Made by a program: the position numbers and the translations under genes. The notes beneath the pieces were generated by a model, which was not told the DNA's origin, did no database searches, and was given only the letters and a program-made list of their open reading frames with translations. From UBA9732 sp963599445 (GTDB lineage Bacteria > Spirochaetota > Spirochaetia > Sphaerochaetales > Sphaerochaetaceae), in assembly GCA_963599445.1 (NCBI GenBank), contig CAVBWZ010000012.1, forward strand, positions 16,400-80,399: a stretch of 64,000 nucleotides of DNA, given 5' to 3'. This document shows, in pieces, positions 42,911 through 50,865 of the stretch; position 1 is the stretch's first letter, and every line of letters begins with the position of its first letter.

Positions 42911-43279
42911 CTTGGGCTTTTGGCTTCCACAAAAACTTGGAAAAACTCATTTCAGTGGAAGATTTTCCACTTCTTTTGCAGATTCTTCGATTTTTGTGGA
43001 AGTTTCCTCTTTGCGTTTTATATCGATTTCACAGAAAACGCGATTTAAATAGAAAAAAGTATATCGAAAACGAGAAAAACAAGATTTGGATACAAAACAT
43101 TCGACTGTGTGCCAACCAAAAAACTGTTTTTGTGAAAGTTGCTTATTTTGCATCTCAACATTTTGCACGCGGTGCGTGCAAAATTTGGACAATTGTGAAA
43201 TGGTCTTTGCATAAAAACAGTAAAAGCAGCCTTTTATGCAAACAAAGTTTAATACTTGGGGTAAAATGCCGTTTTTATT
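42911..43279. other. AT-rich spacer without genes
   Basis: I see no convincing gene. The sequence has many A- and T-runs and several small inverted repeats, including AGTGGAA / TTCCACT at about 42954-42971 and the strong hairpin at 43160-43184. Composition is clearly more AT-rich than on either side. Confidence 0.5.
43160..43184. repeat. Perfect 11-bp inverted repeat
   Basis: ATTTTGCACGC / GCGTGCAAAAT with a 3-nt loop (GGT). It is not followed by a proper T-tract, so it is more likely a protein site or a small structured RNA than a terminator. Confidence 0.6.
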
Positions 43280-43678
43280 GGCTCTTCACGTTTTCCTGGG
43301 GGATGAGCCTCTGACGGATGGGCAGGAGATGCCTCATGGAAGCTATTAGTCGGCCGTCTCGGCATCCGCTTCATGGCCGAAATGACATGAAAACATCGAA
43401 AAGGCATCTTTCTAGGCAAAACAATGCACACAAACAGCGGAAACAAGGCCTTTCATGTCATCATGCGTCGCCTGTACATCTGGACGCTCCAGAGCGCTCT
43501 ACTTAAACCGTCTTGAAGCGTCATGACCGACACAAGAGCCTCAACCATCTCAAGGGCCACAGACATCCTCTATTGTTTCAACGGTCTTCAACGGCCCAGT
43601 GAGCCCCAACAGCCCCAAAGCTGGATGCTCTCTTTCGATTTCCACCCCAATACCCCCCCCAGCTTTCCGTGAAGAGCC
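43280..43678. repeat. Non-coding element D with terminal inverted repeats
   Basis: This 399-bp element has ends GGCTCTTCACG and CTTTCCGTGAAGAGCC. The left half matches element C (CCGAAATGACATGAAAACA, TTTCTAGGCAAAAC). The right half, read in reverse complement, matches the left halves of elements A and B (for example AAACAATAGAGG and CTTCAAGACGGTT). An eight-C run at 43653-43660 adjoins the right repeat. Confidence 0.7.
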
Positions 43679-43832
43679 TTTTTATTACACCCTGAGATGT
43701 CTCCTTGATGGAAAGGACTTGGCTATGAAAAAGCTGGATTTTTCAAAGTTTTTTCAAAAACCGTGAATGGAAATGCGAGGTTTTCTTGAATTAGTTAGAT
43801 AGAAGGCAAAAAACACAGAAAAGGAGGTGCTT

Positions 43833-44747
43833 ATGTTTTCTTATCTAAGGTTCGAGATGGAGAATTCCCAGGGGATTCCTGTGAAGGTGGAGATCGACCA
43901 CAAAGCAGGGCTTTTGTCCTATGGAATTGCATTTGGAGAAGAGGGTGCGAAGGAATCCAAACGCCGCACGATGAGCAAATGGAAGTCTGACAGGTTCATC
44001 CGCAAGTGGCACAAGGTAAGCTGCAACGACCTGCTCAAAGAGCTTGCGGCTTACCAGGAAACGCAGAAAGGTGATTATTGGCAGCTTTTCGTCAAGTACG
44101 ACGATGTGGATCTGGCCATTTCAGGGCAAAGGCCGGGTGCATCGCTGTTCGATTCGTTCATAGAGCCGCTCATGGAGCTGCTTGACGATACGTTTGGAAT
44201 CACGCAGTTCGTGAAGGCTTCAAGGGTGGACCGGCTTGAGATAGAACTGTTCGATCCTTTTCCGGTTCCTGAAGAGCTTTCCTTCATGGAAGGTTCCGAT
44301 GAATGCTGCCATGTGGAGCATGTGAGCCTTTCAAGGGATGATTGGACTCTGGCCTATACGAGAAGATTCCCGCAAGGTTGTTTCCATAACAGCTATGAAT
44401 GTCACTGTGAAGGTGAGATCCGCCAACTGTTGGACCAGACCTCCGACATCTTCGATGGAGGGGATTTGTTCAAAGGACATATAGGCGAGGAAGACGACCC
44501 AATCCTTACATTCACATTCCATTTCCATGATGGAAACCAAGCGATGGTCAACAGAAGTCTTTCAAAGGATGGGACGGGCAGCCAGGTCTATGATGAATTG
44601 CTTGAAGTCATTGGTCAGACCATAGGATGCACCGTCTTTGGAGGAGGGATGTTCGACCCTGATAGGAATGATGGCGGGAACGAACCTTCTGAAACGGCTT
44701 TCTTTGATGAAAGCTCTTCTATAGACCGATGCATGGGCGGTTCGTGA
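43833..44747 (+). CDS. Hypothetical protein next to VapBC
   Basis: This 304-residue acidic protein has no signal peptide or helix I can see and no family I recognise. It has a basic patch near residues 40-60 (KESKRRTMSKWKSDRFIRKW), an aromatic middle part and a charged Gly/Asp/Asn-rich C-terminus (FGGGMFDPDRNDGGNEPSE). AAGGAGG lies 5 nt before the ATG. It is flanked by the AT-rich spacer with element D on one side and a VapBC module on the other, an accessory setting. Confidence 0.65.
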   Translation: MFSYLRFEMENSQGIPVKVEIDHKAGLLSYGIAFGEEGAKESKRRTMSKWKSDRFIRKWHKVSCNDLLKELAAYQETQKGDYWQLFVKYDDVDLAISGQRPGASLFDSFIEPLMELLDDTFGITQFVKASRVDRLEIELFDPFPVPEELSFMEGSDECCHVEHVSLSRDDWTLAYTRRFPQGCFHNSYECHCEGEIRQLLDQTSDIFDGGDLFKGHIGEEDDPILTFTFHFHDGNQAMVNRSLSKDGTGSQVYDELLEVIGQTIGCTVFGGGMFDPDRNDGGNEPSETAFFDESSSIDRCMGGS

Positions 44748-44758
44748 ATGGAATGCAT

Positions 44759-44798
44759 TTGACATCGGTCTGTTTGATGTATATCATGATATATATCA
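44759..44798 (+). promoter_or_regulatory. vapBC promoter and double-palindrome operator
   Basis: TTGACA (44759-44764), a 17-nt spacer and TATCAT (44782-44787). Two adjacent 12-bp palindromes, TGATGTATATCA (44775-44786) and TGATATATATCA (44787-44798), cover the -10 box and the start. This is the usual arrangement for cooperative VapBC autorepression. Confidence 0.75.
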
Positions 44799-44810
44799 AG
44801 GAGGATTCCT

Positions 44811-45038
44811 ATGGACACTGCAAAGGTTTTCGAAAACGGGAGGAGCCAGGCTGTAAGGCTTCCAAAGGATTTCAGATTCAAGGAGGACGAGGTGTTTGTG
44901 AATAAGATTGGTGATGTTGTGTTTTTGGTTCCAAAGGACAGCCCTTGGAGTGGGACCATGGCTGGTCTTGCAATGTTCTCTGGCGATTTCATGGAGGGCG
45001 GACGCAACCAAGGGGAGTTCGATGAAAGGTCGCTATGA
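44811..45038 (+). CDS. vapB: VapB-type antitoxin (AbrB/SpoVT fold)
   Basis: This 75-residue protein has an N-terminal swapped-hairpin AbrB domain, AKVFENGRSQAVRLPKDFRF, the VapB signature. The C-terminal part would wrap around the toxin. AGGAGG precedes the ATG. It overlaps vapC by 4 nt (ATGA) and carries the double operator upstream. Confidence 0.9.
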   Translation: MDTAKVFENGRSQAVRLPKDFRFKEDEVFVNKIGDVVFLVPKDSPWSGTMAGLAMFSGDFMEGGRNQGEFDERSL

Positions 45039-45433
45039 GATACATGCTTGATACGAATATTTGCATATATGCAATAAAGAAGAGTCCAAAGAGTCTTTTG
45101 AATAGGCTTTCACGTTGCGAGCCGGGGGACTGCTGCATCTCGTCCATAACTTTCTCCGAGCTTATGTATGGAGTGGAGAAAAGTTCGTCGCCAGAGAGGA
45201 ATCGCATGGCTCTTGCATTGTTCCTTTCCTCCTTGGAGGTCCTTTGTTTCGATTCCAACGCTGCAATAGAGTTTGGGGACATCAGGGCTTCTTTGGAGAG
45301 AAAAGGACTTCCTATAGGACCAATGGACACCCTCATAGCAGCACATGCACGTTCGAGAGGGCTTGTGCTTGTGACTAACAATGGAAGGGAGTTCTCTAGG
45401 GTGGATGGTCTTTTGTTGGAGAATTGGGTGTAG
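45035..45433 (+). CDS. vapC: VapC-type PIN-domain ribonuclease toxin
   Basis: This 132-residue PIN domain has the acidic residues in MLDTNICIY (Asp), ITFSELMYGVE (Glu), PMDTLIAAHA (Asp) and VTNNGREF (an Asn where the fourth acid often lies). VapC toxins cut tRNA or rRNA; the neighbouring VapB neutralises it. The pair looks intact. Confidence 0.92.
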   Translation: MRYMLDTNICIYAIKKSPKSLLNRLSRCEPGDCCISSITFSELMYGVEKSSSPERNRMALALFLSSLEVLCFDSNAAIEFGDIRASLERKGLPIGPMDTLIAAHARSRGLVLVTNNGREFSRVDGLLLENWV

Positions 45434-45570
45434 CCGGCTCCTTTGTGTTGCAAAAATGTTGCAGCCTGACCGGTCTGTTGCTTTTGTGTTGCCAAAATAA
45501 CGCTTTTGAAAACTTGTGGGGCATCGCAAACGACGGAGGAGAAAGTTTTATGGCAAAGGCAAGGATACTG

Positions 45571-45579
45571 TGGTATACT
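45571..45579 (+). promoter_or_regulatory. Extended -10 promoter before the ECF S component
   Basis: TGGTATACT is an extended -10 element 110 nt before the S-component start, with only a weak -35 match. The transcript would have a leader of about 100 nt; I looked for SAM-riboswitch features there and found none. Confidence 0.4.
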
Positions 45580-45688
45580 GCCTGTATCAAACTAGTGGGC
45601 GTTGGAAGATTGTGCATAGGGGTCTTGGACAAAAGTCTCATAGCCGTGTACGTTGGACGACGAAGACATCATTCCTTGGAGGTATGAA

Positions 45689-46285
45689 ATGGAAGAAAAG
45701 AAGAACATCGGCAAGCTGCTTTTGGGTGAGTGGAACACGAAGACGATTGTTGCCGTCGCTGTTGGTGCAGCTCTGTTCGGAGTCCTTATGTGCTACGGTG
45801 GAATCCCTGTATTCACGAATACGAGCCTTACGACCGCAATGCTTGTGCCTGTCATCGTAGGCGGTCTCTTTGGACCTCTTCCTGCATTCGTCGCAGCAGG
45901 CGTGGGCAACGTGATCGCTGACCTCATCGGCGGTTGGGGAATGTGGTTCGACTGGTCCGTTGGAAACGCCGTCATGGCTTTCTGCGTTGGACTTCTTCCA
46001 GTCTACGGTGCAAACATCAAGGAAGGCGTGTTCGAAGTCAAGCACATGATCATCTATGCAATATGCTGCATTCTTGGAAACGTGATTTCGTTTGGAGTCA
46101 TAACACCAATCTTCACGGTTCTCTTCTATGGTGGAGACCTTGAGGTTACGTTCCTCCAGGCTTTCGCCGCAACCGTTGGAAACTTCGCAGTTCTGGTCGT
46201 GGTTGGCATACCTGTACTCAAGGTCCTTGCAAACCGCTACAAGTCAAGGTCCAACCTGGCTCAGGAGCACAGTGACAACTACTGA
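45689..46285 (+). CDS. ECF transporter S component (PF07155-like)
   Basis: This 198-residue hydrophobic protein has about six helices. The pattern GGIPVFTNTSLTTAMLVPVI, GGLFGPLPAFVAAGVGNVIADLIGG and MWFDWSVGNAVMAFCVGLLP is that of ECF S components related to the PF07155 group. It captures a small molecule at the membrane and hands it to the ECF module. GGAGG precedes ATG 45689. A strong terminator-like hairpin separates it from the ATPase gene. The substrate is unknown; the downstream SAM hydrolases suggest an adenosyl or sulfonium compound. Confidence 0.8.
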   Translation: MEEKKNIGKLLLGEWNTKTIVAVAVGAALFGVLMCYGGIPVFTNTSLTTAMLVPVIVGGLFGPLPAFVAAGVGNVIADLIGGWGMWFDWSVGNAVMAFCVGLLPVYGANIKEGVFEVKHMIIYAICCILGNVISFGVITPIFTVLFYGGDLEVTFLQAFAATVGNFAVLVVVGIPVLKVLANRYKSRSNLAQEHSDNY

Positions 46286-46301
46286 TCCTGTTCTGTGGAT
46301 T

Positions 46302-46333
46302 GGGGCTGTTGTATGGCAACAGCCCCTTTTTTT
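46302..46333 (+). terminator. Strong hairpin between S component and ECF ATPase
   Basis: The 10-bp stem GGGGCTGTTG / CAACAGCCCC with a 5-nt loop is followed by seven T. Read-through would supply the rest of the operon at a lower level. Confidence 0.85.
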
Positions 46334-46420
46334 GGTTTTCCGTTCGATTGCTTGGAGATTGCTTGGGCAATTGGACGAGGAAGCTTTGACATCATCCAAA
46401 AACAATGATAGGAACGATCA

Positions 46421-48217
46421 ATGGCTGATACGGTAATCAGATTCAAGGACTTTGGGTTCCAGTACAAGGTTCAGCAGAAACCTACGCTGTACGATATAAA
46501 CCTGGAGATTCACAAAGGGGAGAAGGTCCTGATCCTTGGAGGGTCAGGCAGTGGAAAGTCCACATTGGCCAACTGCATAAACGGTCTCATCCCATTTTCA
46601 TACGAAGGAACCATAACGGGGTCCGTTGAGGTCAACGGACATGAAACCAAGGGTTCTTCCATATACAAACTCAGCAAGGAAGTTGGAACGGTCCTCCAAG
46701 ACAGCGACGCCCAGTTCGTTGGCCTTTCGGTTGCTGAAGACATAGCCTTTGCAATGGAGAACGAGTGCATACCGCGTTCCCAGATGGTCCCCATCGTTGA
46801 GGAGCATGCCGCAACGGTTGGCATGCAGGACTTCCTTAAGGCTGTGCCGTTCGACCTTTCAGGAGGTCAGAAGCAAAAGGTTGGCATTGCAGGTGTCCTT
46901 GGAAGCAACGTGGACATCCTCATATTCGATGAGCCTTTGGCGGCTTTGGACCCCAGAATGGGTGAGACGGCCATAGAGCTCATAGACCAGCTTGCTCAGG
47001 ACAAGGACAGGACTATAGTCATCATAGAGCACAGACTGGAGGATGTTCTTCATAGACGAGTGGACAGGATCATCCTCATGTCGGAAGGCCGCATAGTGGC
47101 GGACACGACACCGGATGACATCCTCAAAGGCACGCTTCTTCAGCAGTATGGCATCAGAGAACCGTTGTACATAACCGCAATGAAGTATGCCGGCTGCGAT
47201 CTTGAAGGAAACGATGGCCTAAGCAGCATAGACAATGTGGTATTCTCTAATGAAAGCCGTGAAAGACTCCTCCGTTTCTTTGAGAGCGAGGTTGAATCGC
47301 ACGAGCCTCATCCTGGCGACGAACTTGTATCCGTGAAGGATGTGTCCTTCTCCTACGATGACAGCCGCAAGGTCCTTGAAGACGTTTCGTTTACAATCCG
47401 CAAAGGCGAACGCATAGCCGTAGTTGGCAGAAACGGTGCTGGAAAGTCCACGGCCGCAAAGCTCATATGCGGAATCTGCCGTCCAAACAAGGGTTCCATA
47501 ACCATAGACGGCAAGGATGCCAAAGGTCTTTCCATAAAGGAGATTGGAGAGCGCGTTGGCTATGTCATGCAGAACCCCAACCAAATGATCGTGAAGGACA
47601 CCATAAAGAACGAGGTCGAATATGCGCTTACGCTGCGCAACATGCCAAGGGAGCAGATAATAGCCCGCGCAACGGATGCACTCAATGCCTGCAGCCTCTT
47701 TCCAATGCGCAACTGGCCTGTGGATACGGTGAGCTATGGTCAGAAGAAAAGGATAACGGTTGCATCCATACTGGTGCTTCAGCCAGATGTGATAATCCTT
47801 GACGAGCCGTCTGCCGGTCAGGACTACAGAAGCTACACGGAGATCATGAAGTTCCTCGACGTCCTAAACAAGGAGTACGGCAAGACCATCGTGTTCATAA
47901 CCCATGACATGCACCTCGCTCTGGAGAACACTGACAGAGCCATAGTCTTCACTGATGGAAGGCTTCTCAAGGACGACAGGACGTTTGCAGTGCTTGCGGA
48001 CAACGATACAATAGAAAAGGCCAACCTCAAGCAGACATCCCTCTACAGACTTGCCCAAAGGCTTGGACTCGAACCTGAAAGGGTCATACGCCATTTCATA
48101 GACTATGAGAACTACAAAGGCCGCAAAGGCTCAAAGCCTGAAGCAATGCTTGAAGACGGAGAACCTGAAACTGTAGAACCCATAGGCCAGAATGCAAAGG
48201 AGGGAGAACGGTCATGA
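46421..48217 (+). CDS. ECF transporter fused double ATPase (EcfA-EcfA')
   Basis: This 598-residue protein has two ABC ATPase domains. The first has Walker A GGSGSGKST, signature LSGGQKQK and Walker B ILIFDEPLAALDP. The second has GRNGAGKST, signature changed to VSYGQKKR, and VIILDEPSAGQD. Fused A-A' pairs occur in several ECF systems. A linker of about 60 residues joins the halves. It overlaps ecfT by 4 nt and energises uptake through the S and T components. Confidence 0.93.
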   Translation: MADTVIRFKDFGFQYKVQQKPTLYDINLEIHKGEKVLILGGSGSGKSTLANCINGLIPFSYEGTITGSVEVNGHETKGSSIYKLSKEVGTVLQDSDAQFVGLSVAEDIAFAMENECIPRSQMVPIVEEHAATVGMQDFLKAVPFDLSGGQKQKVGIAGVLGSNVDILIFDEPLAALDPRMGETAIELIDQLAQDKDRTIVIIEHRLEDVLHRRVDRIILMSEGRIVADTTPDDILKGTLLQQYGIREPLYITAMKYAGCDLEGNDGLSSIDNVVFSNESRERLLRFFESEVESHEPHPGDELVSVKDVSFSYDDSRKVLEDVSFTIRKGERIAVVGRNGAGKSTAAKLICGICRPNKGSITIDGKDAKGLSIKEIGERVGYVMQNPNQMIVKDTIKNEVEYALTLRNMPREQIIARATDALNACSLFPMRNWPVDTVSYGQKKRITVASILVLQPDVIILDEPSAGQDYRSYTEIMKFLDVLNKEYGKTIVFITHDMHLALENTDRAIVFTDGRLLKDDRTFAVLADNDTIEKANLKQTSLYRLAQRLGLEPERVIRHFIDYENYKGRKGSKPEAMLEDGEPETVEPIGQNAKEGERS

Positions 48218-49134
48218 ACAATAGGTTTCTGATAAACTTCACCCCCGGCAACACGATGATGCACAAGCTTACAGGAGGCACCAAGGTTCTGCTGTTCGTG
48301 CTGTTTACGGTTGCCATAATAGCTACGTTCGATGTAAGGGTCATAGCTCTTCTTGCCATCCTGCCAATAGCCGCAATCATATCGATGAAGCCCAACTACA
48401 AGCCAATAAGGTTCATGATAGGCTTCATGGTGCTGGTGGTTGGCGTGATAGGTTCGCTCATGCTTCTGCTTGTATCTCCTGATGCAGGACTTACAAACGT
48501 TGGCGGCAGCACCGTGATATGGCGCCTTGGAGAGAACTTCTTCGTCACCAAGGAGACCCTTTGGTACATATTCGCAATGTTCGTCAAAAGGCTTGCCTCG
48601 TTCATGGTCGTCATAGCCTTCGTGCTTGCAACGACTCCAAGCGAGTTCGCATCGGGCTTGGCCTTCCTGCACGTACCATACAAGGTGTGCACCATCGTCT
48701 CCCTTGCATACAGGACCATCCCCGACATAGCAAGACGCTACACGGACATAAAGAACAGTATGCAGATGCGCGGCGTGGAGCTCTCGAAGAAAGCCTCCCT
48801 TGGAAAGAGGCTCAAGGCCACCGCAGCGTTGTTGGTTCCGCTTGTCGTATCATCGTTTGGCAAGGTGGAGGTCATAGCCAACGCAATGGACCTCAGGGGT
48901 TTTGGACGCCTCAAGAAAAGGACTTGGTACTCCGAGCACGAACTCACCAAGGCTGACAAAGTTCTGAGGAAGCTTTGCATCCTGTTCGCAGTTGGAATCG
49001 TGGCCTACATCGTATGGTTCAGAATCATAAATCCATGGCCTGTAACATATTGGAGTCCATTCATCGCCCGCAAGGACATAGTCAAGGTAGGGCGTTTCGA
49101 AACCCTGTCCATCCTCAAGTGGTTTGGCAAATAG
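48214..49134 (+). CDS. ecfT: ECF transporter T component
   Basis: This 306-residue membrane protein has an N-terminal FTPGNTMMHKLTGGTKVLLF start typical of EcfT. The coupling-helix Ala-Arg-Gly type motifs are seen as MRGVELSKKA and DLRGFGRLKKRT. It joins the S component to the ATPase pair. The SAM hydrolase genes follow 36 nt later in the same direction. Confidence 0.92.
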   Translation: MNNRFLINFTPGNTMMHKLTGGTKVLLFVLFTVAIIATFDVRVIALLAILPIAAIISMKPNYKPIRFMIGFMVLVVGVIGSLMLLLVSPDAGLTNVGGSTVIWRLGENFFVTKETLWYIFAMFVKRLASFMVVIAFVLATTPSEFASGLAFLHVPYKVCTIVSLAYRTIPDIARRYTDIKNSMQMRGVELSKKASLGKRLKATAALLVPLVVSSFGKVEVIANAMDLRGFGRLKKRTWYSEHELTKADKVLRKLCILFAVGIVAYIVWFRIINPWPVTYWSPFIARKDIVKVGRFETLSILKWFGK

Positions 49135-49170
49135 GCATCACGACAAGGCCGCTTCAACAAGGAGTTCGCA

Positions 49171-50010
49171 ATGAAGAGAGCAATAGTACTACAGACCGAT
49201 TTTGGCGAAGGCAGCGTATCGGTATCCACAATGAAGGGTGTCTGCAGAATCGTCGATCCAACGCTTGAGGTATTCGATTCAACGCACAGCGTAAGGCAGT
49301 TCGATGTCCTCAAGGCAAGCGACGCCCTGTTCTACGTGATACCTTTCTGGCCTGCCGGGACTGTGTTCGTATCCGTCGTCGATCCAGGGGTTGGAACGTC
49401 CCGCAGATCGTGCGTTGCGCTTTTGGAGAACGGAAGCTACGTTGTGACTCCGGACAACGGTACGCTCACATACATGAAGGATAGGATTGGCATAAAGCAG
49501 GTTAGGGAGATAGACGAGTCCGTGAACCGCTATCCAACGACCCGTGACGTACACATCTTCCATGGAAGGGATGTCTATGCCTATACCGCCGCCCGTCTTG
49601 CGAGCGGGGTGATCGACTACGAGGGTGTAGGTCCTGAATATCCTGTTGACCAAATCGTCGAAGCCCCTTATGTAAGGCCGGAGAAGAGGGCGGGCGAAGT
49701 CTACGGAATGATCGCCGACTCCTCCAAGCACTTTGGACTTGTCACTACGAACATTCCGTTCCGCTGGCTGTCTGAATGCGGTATGGAATATGGCGACAAC
49801 GTAAGGATACGCATCGAGCATGCAGGACAGTGCGTCCTTGAAGAGGTCGTCCCAATTGCAAAGAGCTTTGGATTCGTGCCCGATGGCAGCGATTTGGTCT
49901 ACAACTCGGAGACTTCCATGATAGAGGTTGCCACGAACCGCAGGAACATGGTCGTGGAACGCAATCTTGGAGATGGCGCGGACTGGACTCTAAGAGTTAG
50001 AAAGGTTTGA
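49171..50010 (+). CDS. SAM hydrolase (SAM hydroxide adenosyltransferase, DUF62), copy 1
   Basis: This 279-residue protein has all family motifs: QTDFGEGS at the start, SVVDPGVGTSRRS, VTPDNGTLT, and FHGRDVYAYTAARLASG, followed by the C-terminal beta domain. The Asp, Arg and His of the hydrolytic triad are present (VVDPG, TSR, FHGRD). It would split S-adenosylmethionine to adenosine and methionine using water. Such enzymes are trimers with active sites between subunits. It begins the array of five paralogues after ecfT. AAGGAG lies before the ATG. Confidence 0.9.
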   Translation: MKRAIVLQTDFGEGSVSVSTMKGVCRIVDPTLEVFDSTHSVRQFDVLKASDALFYVIPFWPAGTVFVSVVDPGVGTSRRSCVALLENGSYVVTPDNGTLTYMKDRIGIKQVREIDESVNRYPTTRDVHIFHGRDVYAYTAARLASGVIDYEGVGPEYPVDQIVEAPYVRPEKRAGEVYGMIADSSKHFGLVTTNIPFRWLSECGMEYGDNVRIRIEHAGQCVLEEVVPIAKSFGFVPDGSDLVYNSETSMIEVATNRRNMVVERNLGDGADWTLRVRKV

Positions 50011-50024
50011 AAGGAGCATTCGAT

Positions 50025-50861
50025 ATGGAGAACACAAGGAAATCGGTCCCAAATGGTGGACTTGTGGCCGTGCAGAGCGACTATGGCATGGGCGGTGAGG
50101 CCTGCAGGATCGTTGGCAGCATATTGTCTACAAGTCCAAACACGACCGTGTACGATGTGACAAGTGCAATTCCCAAAGGGGATGTCGCCACGGCTTCGTG
50201 TGCAATGTATTCGTTCTTCCAGTTCTTCCCTGTGGGAAGCGTGTGCCTTTCCCTTGTCGGCGAAGGAAGGCCTTGTGTCGTGAGGACTGCACAGGGACGG
50301 TACATAGTGACGCCTGACAACGGCACGCTTACGGCTTGGTACTCCAAGTTCCCATTCGAGGACGTTCGTGAGGTTGACCTTGCCTGCGCACCTGATGGCT
50401 GCATCCCCCTTGCATGGGCCGCAGCCCGTCTTGCAAGTGGGAAGTGTTCCTTCGAGGACATGGGGCCTGCTTATCCTGCAAAGGACATAGTGCTCATCGA
50501 CGCCAAGCCTGCAAAGGTTGGGGACGGCATTGTTGAGTGCGGGGTGTTCAGTCTTGTAAGGAACTTTGGGAACCTGAACCTGAGCGCCACATACGAGGAG
50601 TTCGAGAAGTCAGGCATACGCTTTGGAGACCATGTCAATGTTCTGATGCGTAGGGATGGTGATGAAATATTCAACGAGGATATGCTTTACGAGCATTCTT
50701 TTGGATTTGCAAAGCCAGGCGACCCGATCCTTTTCAATGGAAGCACCGGCTACATGGGACTGGGGCTCAATCTTGAAAGCTTCGTCTCCAAGTATATGCC
50801 TGAGTCAATGCAGGAAGGGTTCGACCTGTCTCGCTATGAGATTGTTATAAGAAGGATCTGA
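50025..50861 (+). CDS. SAM hydrolase family paralogue, copy 2 (catalytic motifs lost)
   Basis: This 278-residue protein aligns end to end with copies 1 and 3 and keeps VTPDNGTLTA and AAARLASG. The VVDPGVG motif is replaced by SLVGEGRPCVVR, TDFG by SDYG, and FHGRD by CIPLAWA, so the catalytic Asp and His are missing. The frame is intact with AAAGGAG 8 nt before ATG 50025, so it is likely expressed. I infer a non-catalytic partner or binding protein, perhaps in mixed trimers. Confidence 0.82.
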   Translation: MENTRKSVPNGGLVAVQSDYGMGGEACRIVGSILSTSPNTTVYDVTSAIPKGDVATASCAMYSFFQFFPVGSVCLSLVGEGRPCVVRTAQGRYIVTPDNGTLTAWYSKFPFEDVREVDLACAPDGCIPLAWAAARLASGKCSFEDMGPAYPAKDIVLIDAKPAKVGDGIVECGVFSLVRNFGNLNLSATYEEFEKSGIRFGDHVNVLMRRDGDEIFNEDMLYEHSFGFAKPGDPILFNGSTGYMGLGLNLESFVSKYMPESMQEGFDLSRYEIVIRRI

Positions 50862-50865
50862 AGAT

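Noticed and set aside
45580..45688. Possible SAM or other riboswitch in the leader of the ECF operon
   Set aside because: Linked SAM hydrolases made this worth checking, but I saw none of the conserved SAM-I core and no stable multi-stem fold by eye. A covariance search would be needed to exclude other classes.
41968..46285. Pyridoxal-type kinase plus ECF S component as one vitamin B6 uptake operon
   Set aside because: They are separated by about 2.9 kb holding repeats, an unknown gene and VapBC, each with its own signals, so a shared operon is not supported.
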